DNA of 64,000 bases from Drosophila persimilis (GCF_003286085.1 NW_020825345.1:868001-932000), one strand, 5' to 3'; shown: positions 1 to 14,103, numbered from the stretch's first letter. Translations and numbers: made by a program. Notes: generated from the sequence alone by a model not told the origin.

Positions 1-670
1 GGGCAGGGACGGACGGACTTCGTTTGGTGTCACGCAGCAGTGGTTCCTATAAATTATTTCTTATGATAATTGGGGCTCAAACGTGGGCGAATAGCAATAA
101 AAACAAGCGAATGGATAGAAAATCGGTTTTGAAAAGTGGTGCAGAGGGGCAGGGGGCAGGCAGGGGGGGCAGGAGCAGGGGCAGACAGCCAACCAGCAGC
201 CGGTACAACAATAACTGCAATCAATTGCTGTTTGTTAGAGCGGAAATCGGTCGACATTTGGCCCCATCGTAATTACCGTTATGCCACAAGCCAACTGGAA
301 CTTATGGCCCAAAGGTAAAGGCAAGCCTCCTATACGTGTGCGTGTGTGTGCGTGTGTGTGTGTGTGGATTTCCTAGAGTTTTCCATGCCACAAAAGACAA
401 ACAGAGGCCACCTTGCACTCTAATCGCTGCATTCGGCCAGGGAAATGGCACGGAAAATGTCTTTCAAATTAAATGAAACAACATTTCCAGTTAACAATTG
501 ATGGGCCATTCCCTACCCCTCACCCCACCCTCACGTTGCCTTTTTTGTGGCAAAAGTCTTGCATTTTTATTATGTAATCAAGAGTGGGGGGGGAGTGTGG
601 GGGGATTACCATTGAATTTTCTTTCATTGCAATGCAATATTTATTAAAGATTTATTCATAATGGATCCAA

Positions 671-705
671 CAGATACAGATACAGATACAGATACAGATG
701 CAGAT
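671..705. repeat. (CAGATA)n hexamer microsatellite
   Basis: About five CAGATA units in tandem. The same hexamer, in either orientation, recurs at about 8385-8425, 19139-19165, 22330-22382 and 34362-34395. Confidence 0.85.
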
Positions 706-2624
706 ATTTGGAAACATATTTCCATATTTTTTGGGATTTATGCGGAGATTATTTTGCAAAGATTGTGCGCTGCAACGTTGCAATTAGATTTTGTTGCATT
801 TCGAATTTAGCATTTAACACAGATTAAAACATTGGCAATCCTTTTCGTTTCGGGCAGCCCGAAGATACATATTTGCATCCTTTTTTATGTGTAAATAATT
901 TTGAAATACTTTTCCAGACACAAAAATATGCAGTAGAGTTGTGGATGTTGCAAGAGTGCCGCTGCCACTGTGGCAACTCGTATCTCGTATCTCAAAGATG
1001 CATAGATACATATGTAGGTGTGCGTGTGTGTGTGTGTGAATGAATGGCATCATCATATGAAAGTGTACTTAATTTAACAGCCGTCATTCCTGCCCCAACC
1101 CCCACCCCACTCTCCAGAGCCAAGGGTTCTCTCTCTCTCTCCATCTCCCTCTCTCTCTCTCTTTTGGGCATCTTTGTCGCTGCTGCCGCTGCGTAGATGA
1201 TGATTTAAAATGTGCATAATAAGCGGCGGCACTTCGGAATGGAATGAATGCTAGAATAAAACGGAAGACAGGCAAAAAAAATACAAGAAAAACAAGAAAA
1301 ACAAGAGATACGCGTGCATACAGTACATATGTACAAATATACATGTATATATGTACTGCGAAGGCCAGCTGGGGCGGGAGAGAAAGTCAGGAATACATTT
1401 GAATCACAAAACTAACAAATAAATAACACAAACAACCAGCGGGAAGACGTGTAAGACAAACAGTTCCAAAAGCAAAGGCAAAAACAGCGAAAGGGAACGG
1501 GAACGGAACGGAACGAAGCGAGACGAGCGGCAAGGGCCGCAGCTCTACATCTATAAGCGATACACCGTTTCATCACGCTCCTCCACAGCCCCCCCGGCAG
1601 AGCGAGCACATTGCACGAGGAAGAGAGGGAGAGGGAGAGCTTTAATATGGCTATAATATTGATCCGAGCTGATCCGATACAGATTCAGCTATCTGTTGGC
1701 TATGGTCCCTCTCTTAGATTCTGCGATTTGGGTCTGATTTCTGGTGGTCTTTGAGTACTAGGCTTCAAACAAGAGGGACAGACGGACGGACAAGGCTATA
1801 TCTAGTCGACCCTTGATGCTTATCATTCCAACAAATTAATAAAACAACCAGAAAAGGATGGATATGGTAGGAGAGCCCCCATCAGTAGTACGACAGTCCC
1901 ATTAGAACCTACTTATATCTAGGAAAATAGGAAAATACCAGGAATGCAGAAAAATACCGAAGATACCGATGAAAAGTACGTAGATCGAAGCGCGTGCATT
2001 ATAAATGGCGCATCGGGAGAATAAATACATCTTCGAAATATAAATCTTCCTCCAATCTGTTTCACTCTCACAAAAGTAACACAAGAAATGTATGGTGGAT
2101 TCTTGGGCTAGGAATTCTTTGGATAACCCGGCTTTTGTTGGGTTTTATTTGGAATTTATGCCACGTTATAGAGGGAAGGCCTGAAAGGAGGATTCAGCTG
2201 GAATCTGCCCCAGCTAGGAACCAATTTGAAGACGATATATTCTATATTATTTTTCACTTAGTAAATTCTAAGAAATTCTTGGAATATGCTTAAATATTAC
2301 CCCCTCTTAAAAAATACCCCTTCAAAAGCCATGTCCTATTTTTGAATATTTTGGAATACCCCCCCAGTGAAAGGGTATGGAAAAAAGCAGACAAATGGCA
2401 AACGGAGATCGTAGCGAGAGACAGGGAGAGACATGGAGAGACATGGAGAGAGGTGGCAAAAGATAAAGCGGTAGCAATAGGGAAAGCGAACGGGGACGAG
2501 GACTCGCAGGAGGAAGATAGATATAGTGATGGAGAAATATGCAGTGGAATGGGGTAACAAAATGAAAAGAAGATATGGCAAGAAAAACATATTCAAATTT
2601 AAAAATTCGCTGGATTTACCCCCG

Positions 2625-2675
2625 TTCTCGTTCTCCCTCTCTCTCTCACTATCTCTCTCTCTCTCTCTCTCTCTG
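2625..2675. repeat. (CT)n microsatellite
   Basis: Interrupted CT dinucleotide run, followed at 2801-2837 by a GT run and at 3080-3115 by another GT run. Confidence 0.85.
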
Positions 2676-2800
2676 TTACTCCTTCGTTTTCTCTCGTTTG
2701 CATTTTGGGCAAAACAGTGCAAATGGCGAATGGAGGCGAATGGAGGAGACGTGCAACTTTTCACACATGCATCCTGCATCTGCATCTCTGTGCTCGCATG

Positions 2801-2837
2801 GGTGTGTGTTAGTGTGTGTGTGTGTGTGTGTGTGTGC
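2801..2837. repeat. (TG)n microsatellite
   Basis: Nearly pure TG dinucleotide repeat with one interruption. Confidence 0.85.
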
Positions 2838-4045
2838 TTTGGATGTGTGCCTGCAAGCAGTGCATACATATGTATGTGTTTACAGTTAGCGGGCGCCAAA
2901 CCAAGGTGTCGCCGTGCACCCAAAATCGTTTCGGCGTGAATACATTTGCCCAGCCCCCCTCCACGCACTCGCATCCATAGTGACACCCCCTTCGTTACCA
3001 TTTTGCGACAGTGGGGCAAAGGGGCACTTTTCCACAGAGTTTTCAATTTTTCCCTGTGCAAGCCCCTGCCTGTGTGCCTGTGTGTGCCTGTGTGCGTGTG
3101 TGTGTGTGTGTGTGGGCATAGTACAGTAATTTAGTTAAAATATTCCAAAAGTTTGCCATAAGTATTTTTCGGCAACACGGATAAATCTATGATGAGAAAA
3201 TGCGAAAATGAATTCGATTTTCCACAAGCTATTTGCTTGTGGGTTGGCGGGGGGATAAATGCGGGATTAGGGGTATTTTTTTTGTTATATAATCGGAATG
3301 CATTCATCACAAAAAATGCATTTATTTTTAGCGAAAAAACCCAAAAAAAAACGGGATAAATGTATTCCAAATATAATCAAAATACTTTTGGAATTATTAT
3401 AATTTTGTGGCTTCACCGAATGATATTTATATTCCCCCAATTGTTGATGTTTTTTTTGTTTTGCAATAAATGGAAAGATGGGAGATCATTATTTTCGGTA
3501 CATTTTGGTATTAAATACTTTATTTAGGAATATATTCTGGCTTTCAAGCTTTAAATCTGCCACAGAGCACGGCGGAGACAGCCAGTCTTGCGGTTGGTAT
3601 CCATTTCCCATCGAAATTTCGTTTACATTCCAATAAATATTTAATATTTTGCACTGTATATTCGATTCGGGGTACGAACACATGGCAACCCGATCAACCC
3701 CTGCACACTCGCCTCACTTTCCGCTCGATTGTGCCCCACTGTGGCGCCCCACGAGGCCGGGGTCCATAGTCGGTACCTTGAAATCGTTCTGTCGCTCCGT
3801 CGTTTGCTGCAGCGAAATGTATTCGCATTTTCGCAAACGCGCTGCATTAATTACCGCAGCAGCCGCCACCCCCTCCTCCCCCCTCTTCTGTGTGTGTGTG
3901 TGTGTGTGGAGAGAGTGTATTCGCTAACACGTTTTCCCCACCCACCACCACCCACCACCCACCACTCCTCTGGCAGGTGCTGGCGGCAGAATGGAGCAGA
4001 ATGTTGCACGGTCAGCGCTCAGCCGCCTCACTTTGCTTGGGTTCT

Positions 4046-4104
4046 GGCTCTGCCACTGCTCCTGCCCCTGCCTCTGCCCCTGCCTCTGCCCCTGCCTCTG
4101 GCTC
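4046..4104. repeat. CCTCTGCCCCTG repeats
   Basis: Alternating CCTCTG and CCCCTG hexamers, the pyrimidine-strand version of the GGGGCA/GAGGCA arrays at 5590-5675 and 16330-16380. Confidence 0.8.
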
Positions 4105-5480
4105 TCCTTCTCGTTCCGCTTCTGGTCCTGCCATTTCGCCTGGCAACGCTTGTGCTCGTTGGCGCTGATATGTTAAGCTGCATTTTTGGCTTACAAAAAT
4201 ATGGAGAACAGTCCCCCTCCCCCCCATACCCACAAGGGGGGAGCGAGTGGAGAATGGAGCACCTGCACAAATCCTTTTACCTTGTTGTGGACATTTCGTG
4301 ATGTATTACGTAAGTGGCGGCATTTGTGGTCTATATAAAAGAGAGTTGCCCCCCTGCCCCGCTCCCCCCCTCTCGCACAGAGGGAGATTTGGCATTGGGA
4401 ATCCTTAAATGATGAAGCATCTTCCACTCCACTCCACTCCCGTCTCCACTCCCCTCTCCTCCCTCCATTCATTCGCTTTAAAGTTGGCAATGAAAAAGTT
4501 TTCCATTTGTGGATATGGATATAATGAACGGCGGAGGGCGAGGGGCAAGGGGCGGTGGGTACGGTTTGGACAGACCAAAACTTTATGATGAATGGTCAGG
4601 GGGGCAGGGGAGGCAGGGGGCAGGGGGCCCGCCCTCTACACCGGAGTAAAAACCAGCAATCCATTAGGTTACAAAACAACTTGTCAAAATCATAAATGAA
4701 AATGAAAATGAAAATATAAAAAAGAAATCCAACCTTTTTGAAAAGGTTGCCATGCGGCAGCGCCCCTCGGTCGTGTGGACACCGCGCAGCACAAGCAGCG
4801 GTTTGTGGATCGTTGGAATATGCTTTTCATCAAATTTTGGAATTTATTTATCAAATATAATATTTGTTTTTTGTAATTTCCTTTTAATTTAAAGGAAAAT
4901 CTGTGTTTAAGGAGCGAATTTCGATGAAATATTTTGGAGCAGGGATCGTTCAGGGGGTGTGTAGGTTATAGGGCATGGCACTTGGTATTTTTAAGCAAAA
5001 AATATCTGTTAATATCCCGAATAAACCCCAAGATATTGTACACCCTCGAAAAGGATTACTATCCATGCCTTAAATGGACTGAAAACCCCGAAAAATAAAC
5101 CTTCTTGGCATTGATATGGCGAGCAGATCTCGTAAGAAGCCCCATCCCATGGATAATCTATCCCTTGAGGCACTGCCGAGTCTTTGGGTCCCCACAAAAT
5201 GTCGGCAAATACACCCCAAATATGACTTTTCAGGTCCTAGACCGTGAATCATCTTCAATTACTTGAGATAGTCGTTTGAGACCATCGTTTCCTTTTGGAT
5301 CCTTAAAGTCCCTTCGGGTTTATTGATTTGTTTTGATTTTGTGGTGGGTGGGGGGAGGGGGGATTGGGGACTGCTTTGTTTCCTTGCTTTTGGCTTCCTA
5401 ATTGATTCTGTGGGACAGCATCAGCACTTCCTTCTGTTGTTTACCGCAATATCCGGAACTGGAGCCACACAACCTTGTCG

Positions 5481-5485
5481 CATGC

Positions 5486-5514
<29 letters not shown>
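5481..5514. repeat. (CA)n microsatellite
   Basis: CA dinucleotide run of about 15 units. Confidence 0.85.
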
Positions 5515-5516
<2 letters not shown>

Positions 5517-5590
5517 GCAGACGTGAGAGAGGGAGAGGCATGCCACAAAACTAAAAGGTTTTCGGTGCACATCGAATGCATAATCAACAA

Positions 5591-5676
5591 GCATCGGCAG
5601 CAGGGGCAGAGGAAGGGGCAGTGGCAGGGGCAGGGACAGCGGCAGGGGCAGGGGCAGCGGCAGGGGCAGCGGCAGC
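5591..5676. repeat. GGGGCA/GCGGCA hexamer array
   Basis: About fourteen imperfect GGGGCA, GTGGCA and GCGGCA hexamers on the plus strand. The regularly spaced G4 runs could form G-quadruplexes. Confidence 0.8.
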
Positions 5677-6740
5677 ATATATTTATGGCCTCTGCCTCAT
5701 ACGATGGCAATATAAATCAAAAGCTTTTGCAACTCCATCCATCATCCAGGGATGCCTCTAGATGGCCCATGCTGCATGCATGCCACCCCCCGCCCCACCC
5801 CCCCGCCTCTTCCTTTGTTTGCCACAATTTTCGCACGAATTAAATGCACATTTGCAGGACCCTCCTGGGCGGGCGGAGGGGTGGCGTTCCCCTCCCTGTA
5901 CTCCAATTACTGGGCGGCGTGGCCCCTCCTTTGGGCGGTTACATTGCACTCGGTCGCCTTTGGCGCATTGTTGTGTGTGGCTGCCACAGAGCCAGGGGCG
6001 AATGTGTGTGCCTCTCAAGGATAAACGATTAAGGAAAAACCAAAGCGTGAAACTAGGCAAAAACCAAACAAAAAAGTAAAAGCCGGAAAAGCAGGTGAAG
6101 CGGCGAAAGAGAAAGAGAGAGAGAGGGAGAGAGAAGTTGAAGTTGAAGCTGTCCTCAAATTGGAGGCAAATTGGAGACAGAGAAGGAGAGAGTCCTGCCA
6201 GAGAAGGAGACGGAGAAGGCATCCAAATCGGGGAAAGAGAAAGATGCAAATTGGTGGAAGGAGAGCGGGAGAGCGAGAGAGCGAGAGCGGGATAGGAATA
6301 GAAAGGACAATCCATAAACACAGATGAAAGGCAGAGAGCGAGGGGAAAGCGCAGTGCGCGGCGTGGAGCGGAGTTTAGAGGAGCATCCCCCCCCCCCTCT
6401 CCACCCTCTCCACCCTCTGCCACGTTGCTGCGCTTGCGGCAAATTCAATTCAAATTTTGTAAGCATTAAAATTGTTGTTCCTCTTCCTGTTGCTGTTGCT
6501 GCTGTTGTTGTTGTTATTTTTCTTGGCTTGACTGCAGAAAAACTTGGAAAAACTTGAGGGAAAACGCGGAATAAAAGTGATTGTAAGTGCCAGGCGGGGG
6601 AGGAGGGGAGGGGGAAAGGGGAGGCAGTGAAGCCTCCGCACAAAAGCAAGAAAATTTATGAAAAGATAAAAGACGCAGGCGTTCATTCAAAACATAACAC
6701 ACACAGATACAGAGACACACACACAGTGAAAGACAGGTAA

Positions 6741-6812
6741 AGGCAGAGGCAGAGGCAGAGGAGGCGGCAGAGGCAGCGGCAGAGGCAGCGGCAGAGGCAG
6801 CGGCAGAGGCAA
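6741..6812. repeat. AGAGGCAGCGGC repeat
   Basis: Tandem GAGGCA/GCGGCA hexamers, with an exact 12-bp period over the second half. Confidence 0.8.
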
Positions 6813-7774
6813 GCGACAGGTGAGGACAAGCGCCAAAGCCAAAGCCAAAGCAATTTGGCGGCAGGCCCCCCCCTCCCAAAGTCGGAGTTGGACTCCCCCT
6901 CACCTCCCCTCCCACCCGCTCGTCGCGGTTTTGGTGGCCGCCACTTGAGGCGGCATTACAGCATCCCACAACTTTTGAAGATGCTGGAAAGCGCCTCGAA
7001 TGCTGCCACTGCCACTGCCGTTGCCACTGACGCTCTGGCGACACCCAACGTGCAAGTGGAGTGGAGCTGGGAGCTTGGATCTTGGAGGAAGTTGCAACAA
7101 ACAGAGAGGGAAGGCCGTCCGTGCGACCCACTGTCCTCCGGCCCCAGAGCTCGGCGGCCTACTGCCAGAGCGGCAGACTCCTGAGCCTGGCCATCGATGC
7201 CTTGGCTACACTCAGAGAAAATACACAGTTGAAAAGCGGCAAATAATCCTCTTAAAACGCCGACCGAGGGGCGCTGCTGCACATTTTTGTGATTTTAATA
7301 TATTTAAACAATCAAAAAATATATGGAAAAATTATGTTTTCCAGCCCTTTAATGTAATATGCAAAAAAAAAAAAGGAGAAAAAAGAAAAATAAAAGTGAA
7401 AGATACTTTTTTGTTCACTTTCATTGGGGATGTTCCTGCCCCTTCGCCAGCCCGTTCCTGCCACGTTGCTTGTTTGCGGCAAACACAACACAACCCGAAG
7501 AGCTCCCCTGCCCCCACAGTCCGGCTCCAGGCCCTCCTGGACACAGGACCACAGAGCGGCAGAGGGGCGTTTGCTGGAAAGAAGTTTTTTAGCAACTCGG
7601 CAGAAAAACCAGAGGAGAGACAAAGGAAGGTGGGGGGGCGAACACAGAAGGAAGGGGAGCAGGAGGAGGAGGAGGAGGAGAAGGCTTTGTCTGTGGCAGC
7701 ACATTTTGAAAATGTCCTCTCTCCGTCTCTCAGCCCTGGACTCGGTGTGTTGCCTAATGTTGTGTGCATGCCCC

Positions 7775-7830
7775 CCACCCCCTCACACCCCCCCACCCCC
7801 TCACACCCCCCCACACCCCTCTCTCCTTCG
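7775..7830. repeat. CCCCCTCACACC minisatellite
   Basis: Tandem repeats of a C-rich 12-18-bp unit containing CCCCCACCCCCTCACA. Confidence 0.75.
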
Positions 7831-9498
7831 CACACTCCGTGATGGCATTGTTTGAGGGGGGGTGTGAGGGAGGGGGATGGCAATAAAAACACGCAACAAA
7901 AGCTGAAAGCTGCAACACACAAAACATTTAATCACACTTTGCAAAACTAGTTGAAAATGCAAGCTGGCAACACACTCCACTCCACCCCTCCCCCTCTCCC
8001 ACCCTCTCCCGCCCCCAGCCCTTAACTGGAGCTCTGTTCATGCCACCCCCTCGTGTCGTTCTTTGTGTTCTGCGGGAGAGAGAGAGGGGGAGGGGGCGTG
8101 GGGGGGGTGGCGCTGTGGGACCAATTGGCAAATTAACTTACAATTCAATTCAATGGCAACATTTGAAGGATACATTAACACCTGCCCCACAGAGCAATTG
8201 AGCAAGAATTGAATGGAAACCGAAGCCACACACAAAGATCGAAGGACCAAAGAGAGAAGGAGCGATAGGGCACTGCCACGCCTCCGCTGCCCCGCAGCAT
8301 TCATTGACGGCCCCACGAGGAGACTCCCTCTAGTCATTTGATTTGGCTTCTCCTCTCAACCTGATGACTCTTTCTCTATCCGTAACTGTAACTGTATCTC
8401 TATCTGTATCTGTATCTGTATCTGCAGCTGTCTGCGGCTACTCGTGGGATGCAATCGAAAAGGTTAATCGAGTCAAATTTGCAACGATAGTTAACCTCTT
8501 CAACTCCGTGGCGTATCCCTTATCCGGTATCCTTAGTATTCCGATTTCTATGACTCCTTTGTTGTTCTGCTTCTCTGGGGTCATGTGTGTGTCTGCCAGA
8601 TACAAGCTTATGCGTAAAGGTCACTTCTATGCGTATCTACGTATCTTTGTATCTTGCGGATTACAAATTGAATTAGTTTCGTTGAATTGTGTGCGGATTT
8701 CAATGGAATCTAAGTTCAGAGTAGCTCGGAGATTAATTTTAAATAAATTCAATAGCTTAAAGGAAAGGAAAGCCTCTTTAAAGATAAGAAAGGTGTACCC
8801 TTTTAAGGGGAATCTGATGGATTCACTTCGTAAGATCGTATGAAAAATCATCAATAAAGTGTGGAGGGTGCCCTGAAAGATTATTTTTTGCACATTCCTT
8901 AAATAGGGGGAAAATCCCACATTTCTCTGTCCAAAACATTTCATTTTCAGGATATTTCATCGCATAGAATAAAGTTTTGAACAAAAATATATTGTATGTA
9001 CTCGTAAGTATAGCCCAAAGAAGAAATGAGCGCCTGAAAGTGCATTAAAAGATGAAAATAAGCCCATTTTCATGTACATTGTATATATACGGCATTTTTT
9101 GTGCCTTTAAAAACATGTCCTGGAAACCACAAACTTTCTTCCAATATTAACAATGAATCAATCTATGCAAACAAAATTATTTCATATAAATTGGTAAATT
9201 GGTTAAAAAGATATAGCGGAACCTATCCAGTTGAGCGGCACTGTATGTACACTGCATATAGTGGTCTGGGGCTAATAAATGGTAGATAAACTAGAAGAAA
9301 ACAAAATCAAAAGCAGGATAGAAGAGTACCCGTCCCTGGATGGTCCGCAACCGCAGCGCGCTCTCTTTTCGGGTCTCAAGACAACCGCAAACTTCGTTCT
9401 TCACTCTTTCTCATCAAACAAGGCGTCAGAGCGCTTTCCGTTGAGCTGAGCTTAGAATAAGAGTCGAAAAGAGAGTCGTGAATTTTGTTATTCCCTAC

Positions 9499-9564
9499 CT
9501 GCACATGGAAGCGCTGAAAGCGAGAGATCGGCTTCTCGCAGACGAAACGAGCAGGATCGGACAT
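9499..9564 (-). CDS. Possible small minus-strand first exon (unassigned)
   Basis: On the minus strand an ATG at 9564 (context GACGAACATG) opens 22 codons beginning MSDPARFVCEKP and ending at a good CAG|GTAGGG donor in phase 0. Upstream (9565-9770) the strand has leader-like features: CAACAATAACAACAG, several CTCTC/GAGAG (GAGA-factor type) motifs and moderate CAA content. The phase does not fit the expected Rbp6 RRM1 exon, so it is not a simple alternative Rbp6 start. No family is recognised, and a chance combination of signals is quite possible. Confidence 0.15.
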
Positions 9565-11384
9565 GTTCGTCGGAGAGAGAGATAGCGAACCTGCTCTCAA
9601 TGCAAGAATCGCAGCAGCTCGGCATCGGCAGCAGAGCCTCGCGCTTTGTTGCTGTTGTTATTGTTGCTGAGCGAGCACTGGAGCGACGCAATTGTGAGAG
9701 CATTTGTTGTGCCGTGAGAGCGAAGCAAAGCCTCGCAGATCCAACGAAGATCAAAAGATAAGACAACAGACGAAATTCAAAAGGAGGAAAACGCACAGCA
9801 AGGGTGTCCACCTCTGACATACATATGTATGTGTGTATGTGTGTATATATATTTATCTTCCTTTTTCGCTTGTTCTTTAGCTTTGAATAATTGTAGATTA
9901 AATCGTATTCCATTATTTATTTGCCCCGAAAAAAACAAAAAAAACACTATAATTCATAAATCCTCGAATAGTTTTCCCCTCCAACAGGCGGATATCTGCA
10001 ATCCATCGACAGTAATTTCCGTATGTACATGCGAATACTATATATAGTATATACTGATTGTTCCTGCACTGCCAACGCTCATATCCTGGAACCCTCTGCC
10101 GGCAGAAGCTTATCAGAAGCCTCTGCGATAGGCACTAAATCAATTTCTGCCTCGCTGGCCCCATTAAACCCCCCCGCCCCGCCGCAGACCGCAGTCCCTG
10201 GGCCCAGCTCCGTGGATGGCATATCCTTCCACCTTCCACCTTCCGCCTTCCGACTTTTATGCAATGTCACACAGCAGCATCAGGCAGTGGAGAAAAGATA
10301 AAGCCAAGCCAAAATCCAGAACAAAATCCACACATCAGACAACAATTTCCCGGTCGGCACTTAAGCCGTTCTGCCAGGATGTATCCGTATCCAAGGACAG
10401 AGAAAAAAGCGAATGAATAATTGCCAATATGCCACAAATTATTTCAAATGAAATGTGAGGTCCCCCCCAAAGAGAGAGACCACGAAACGAGCTCGTAAAA
10501 TATGTATTTATGATTTATAAGAGCCAGAGAGACACACACACACACACACACCGCACACCGCACACAACAAAAAAAACACGTAAAAATATTATACAAGGCT
10601 GCCGCCTCCTGGCGTCGTAGATAAAAGTTTGACAGGAATTGGGAGGCGTGGCTGGGTTTGTTTTTTGTTTTTTTTTTTTTTGGTGGGCGTCATTGCAATG
10701 CAATCCACAAAGAGAGAGGGGGAGGGGGATAGGGGGAGGGACTGCTCTTTGTAGCAGTCAAAAAACTTGGCACCGCCAAATGAGATAGATCTGACATGGA
10801 CGGAGGCCAAGCAGCAGCAGCAGCAGCAGGAGAGCCACTTAAGCAGCCCCAGCCCCAGTCCGTGCCCCAGCCCCAGTCCGTGCCCCACTGATCCGCCGGA
10901 GTAGATTGCCAACGTCTACGGCTACTGCTGCAACGTTGCACACACAAAGGTGGCGGATAGACACACAAAAAACGCCAGTAAGTAATGAGCCGGTGCGGGT
11001 GGATGCTGGACCATGGAGATACCCTAGACACGAGGCATTTGCGAGTATGTTGCAAAGTCAGAGACTCCTTTTGGGTTGCCCACTTCCGTGGCAGGGTATC
11101 CATAAGTTTTGCTAGAATTGCCTGCGTTTGCGTTTCCGTTTCGGAGGTACGACCAAAGGCAATGTTTGTGGCACACAAAAAAGGAACTTGAAAGGCAGCC
11201 AAAGATGCAGCGACACAGACAGAGAGGGAGGGGGAGAGGCAGAAAGGGAGAAAGGGCCGGCGGCAGTAGAGATTCGTAGCAAATAAAAAGAAAAGGCATT
11301 TGCAATAATAATAAGTTGTTTACGGCGCGTGAGGTTGCATCAAAACAAGCGCTGACATTTAGGGGCGGACACGAACACATCGGA

Positions 11385-11446
11385 TACGGACAGGGACAGG
11401 GACACGGACACGCGGATGCGGACACGGACACGGACACGGACACACG
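11385..11446. repeat. (GGACAC)n hexamer array
   Basis: GGACAC/GGACAG/GGATGC hexamers in tandem, about ten units. Confidence 0.8.
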
Positions 11447-11818
11447 GACTCCCAGGATCCTCTGGACAGGGACATGCAGTCTCGCCTTGGGTTTCTGGTT
11501 TCCTTTTTTTTTTGCATTCGTAGGCAGCGCATTTCCTGCCAATAATCCCCCCACCCCCCCACCATCCATCGTCTCGCAGTGTCACAGTGGCGCCAGCTGT
11601 CGTGGCTTTTCTGCAACGTTGCAAAAAGCTTGACGCCATTTTTATGAATGAAAAGCCCTGGGCATCAAGCAGAGCTTTAAGAGCTGCCGTTAAGAGAGCG
11701 GCCACAAAGAGAGCGCGCCAGCAAAGAGAGCGCCGGAGAGCGGCGGAGAGTGTAAGAGCGAAGGAGCGAGAGAGAGCATGGGCAGAAAGCTTGAGCGGCT
11801 TTTGGGGCAGCAGCTGAC

Positions 11819-11875
11819 TCCAGCGGCAGGCAGCAGGCAGCAGGCGGCAGGCGGCAGGCAGCAGGCAGCAGCCGC
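11819..11875. repeat. (GGCAGCA)n 7-bp repeat
   Basis: Tandem GGCAGCA and GGCGGCA heptamers, about eight units. Confidence 0.8.
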
Positions 11876-14103
11876 ATGTGGCACACGTTCGCCGCCCCGT
11901 TTGGGCCCGTGTGTCAGTCACGTGCCAGTGCGACCCCAAACAGGACCTCTAACGCCCCCCGCCCCCTCCCGCCCAGCAGGGCGTGGGGCCCTCCCCCTGC
12001 CGAGTCGTGATTTGTGCAACTTCGTTGCAACTTCGTGAACGTAAACGTGTTGCAGTTGCAAGTTACACGTTACAGTTGCAGTTGTTGTTGTTGCTGTTGT
12101 TGCAGTTGCAATTGGCGGGGTCATGCAACTTTAATATGTAAACAACACCGTTGTCTCCGCCACCTTGCCACCTTGCCACCCAGCCCGTGCCCCAACTCCC
12201 GCCTGCTGTCTGGCTGTCTGAGAGAGTGCTTACCGAGCAAGGGGCATGTGGCACGGGACATGTGGCATGGGGCATGTGTGGGTACCGGAAGCAGACATGT
12301 TGTGACACTCTTTGACTTGACCTCGCCTCGCCCCCAAAGCTCGAGACACGACGACCCCGAGACGATGGGCCACACTGCGAATAAGGAATCATGAGGCACG
12401 CATGTCAATCGGAGGTACCCCCCCTGCAAAAGCCAGCTGACATAATAACAACAACAGCAAGCAGCCACAACCCGAAACACACACAATTTTCGGTTATGCA
12501 AACGAGCTACAAAAATTTGTGTGTGACCCAGTTTAAGGCCAGAAACCAGAGGAGGAAAACGAGGTGGGAGAGAGAGGGAGAGGGGGAGGGGGAGGGGGAG
12601 GGGGGAGGGGGAGAGTGGGGTCACAGTTGCAGGCACCGGCACCCGACAACGACAACGGCCACGACACCGGGTTGCAGGGCCCCGAGACAGCCACGAAGAC
12701 AGAGACGGAGTTACGTGGCAGGTCCTGTGGCCGATTGTGGGCGGGCTTTTTGGCTAGACGAAGGCTCAGCTACAGACACACACACACAGACACACACACA
12801 GACACAGACACACAGTTGCATGCATGTCTGCGAGTGGCACAAAAACGAAGGAAGACACGTAGCGCACAAATTTCGTAATAACTTAATCGATGTCGACTCT
12901 CGGGGAAGCCTCTCCAGAATTGTTAGTATCTTTTGTCCGGAATGATACTCTTTTTCCCCGGGCAGGGCATAGCCCTTATTCGAGGGGGGGGACAGAAGAT
13001 AGAAGACACCAGCAGAAGGGAGTACGAAGGCAAGCCAGGGAGAACTGATGGAAAAACGGGTTGTGTTCCCTGAGATTAGAGATCATCTGAAACATTGTGC
13101 TGCCTTTGATAGCATTATTTCCATAAGAATGCCCTGAATTGGCCTCGAAGGAAGCCCCCAGAGAACCGGAAAGGCATCGTTTTGAGCAGAAAATTATGCA
13201 CAAACTGCCAGGGAAGAGCCCTCAAGAGCTGAGGGGTTCGGGAGTAAGGAATTTCAGAGATCTCTGATCCTTGGAAGGCCATCGTGGGCCAGATCATAGG
13301 AGACTCGAAGCCCCCAACTTCCATTGAGGGTATCCAATGAATCGCTTAAAACTTCCCCCCGTCCCGTCGTCCCTCTTCCCCTCAATTTTGCGTTTTTTTC
13401 TTGTGTGAGAGAAGAGAGAGAGAAGCCTCTCTGCGGTGTTTTTGGGGCAGGAGCAGGAAGTTGGCAATATATTTGACTGCTCGGCAAACGGAAGGCGCAG
13501 GCTAAGGCCTTTAACAATGGTGCTGTGTGGCATGCAGCAGCGGCGGCAGCGGCGGCAGCGGCAGCATAGAGCCCGCGTCGGTTAACAATCGTCGAGGAAA
13601 ATGTCACTTAGCTGCCAGAGGAAAAGCCAAAGGAAAAGCCAAAAGGAAAAGCGCAGGAGACCAACGAGCTGGAAACAATGAAAGCCAAAAGTTGTCGCTC
13701 CTTTGCTCCTGCGGTTGGTTTTTCGGGTGTGAAAAAAAAGACCTGATGGATGGATGGATGGATGCAAGAAAGTTCTAATGAGAATGGAAGGTGGAACGTA
13801 AGGGGGGTCGGGGGAGGGGGGTTGCCTGCTTATTGAACGTGGAATATATGTATTTACCTTTGGGGTGCCTTTGGTGTTGGAAATTGCCTTCCGAACGCAA
13901 AAACAATCTTATCTCTGGGCAGTGGACTCTTGCCCACGCCCCCATCCCCCCCTCCACCCCATGAAGCCACAACCTCAAAGATGGGCAAAACGAAGAGGAA
14001 AACTTGTAGCCACCAAATCATGGCAGTTGTGCAAAGAAAGCCGCCAAGGAAAAACCACCACACACACACACACACACACACAGTAGGGTAGAGCCAATAT
14101 TTG

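Noticed and set aside
2336-3061. 241-codon minus-strand frame
   Set aside because: It is built from GA, CA and GT microsatellites (RERERE, THTHTH) and is low-complexity throughout; the start is poor.
5758-6423. 221-codon minus-strand frame
   Set aside because: Serine/leucine/proline frame from a GA-rich tract, no domain and no splice context.
7000-7842. 280-codon plus-strand frame
   Set aside because: Low-complexity and repeat-driven (KKKKGEKRK, EEEEEE, PPTPSHPPTPS); no homology recognised.
8343-8843. 166-codon plus-strand frame beginning in a TATCTG repeat
   Set aside because: The N-terminal third is the hexamer repeat; the rest shows no family and no conserved motif. Probably chance in AT-rich intron.
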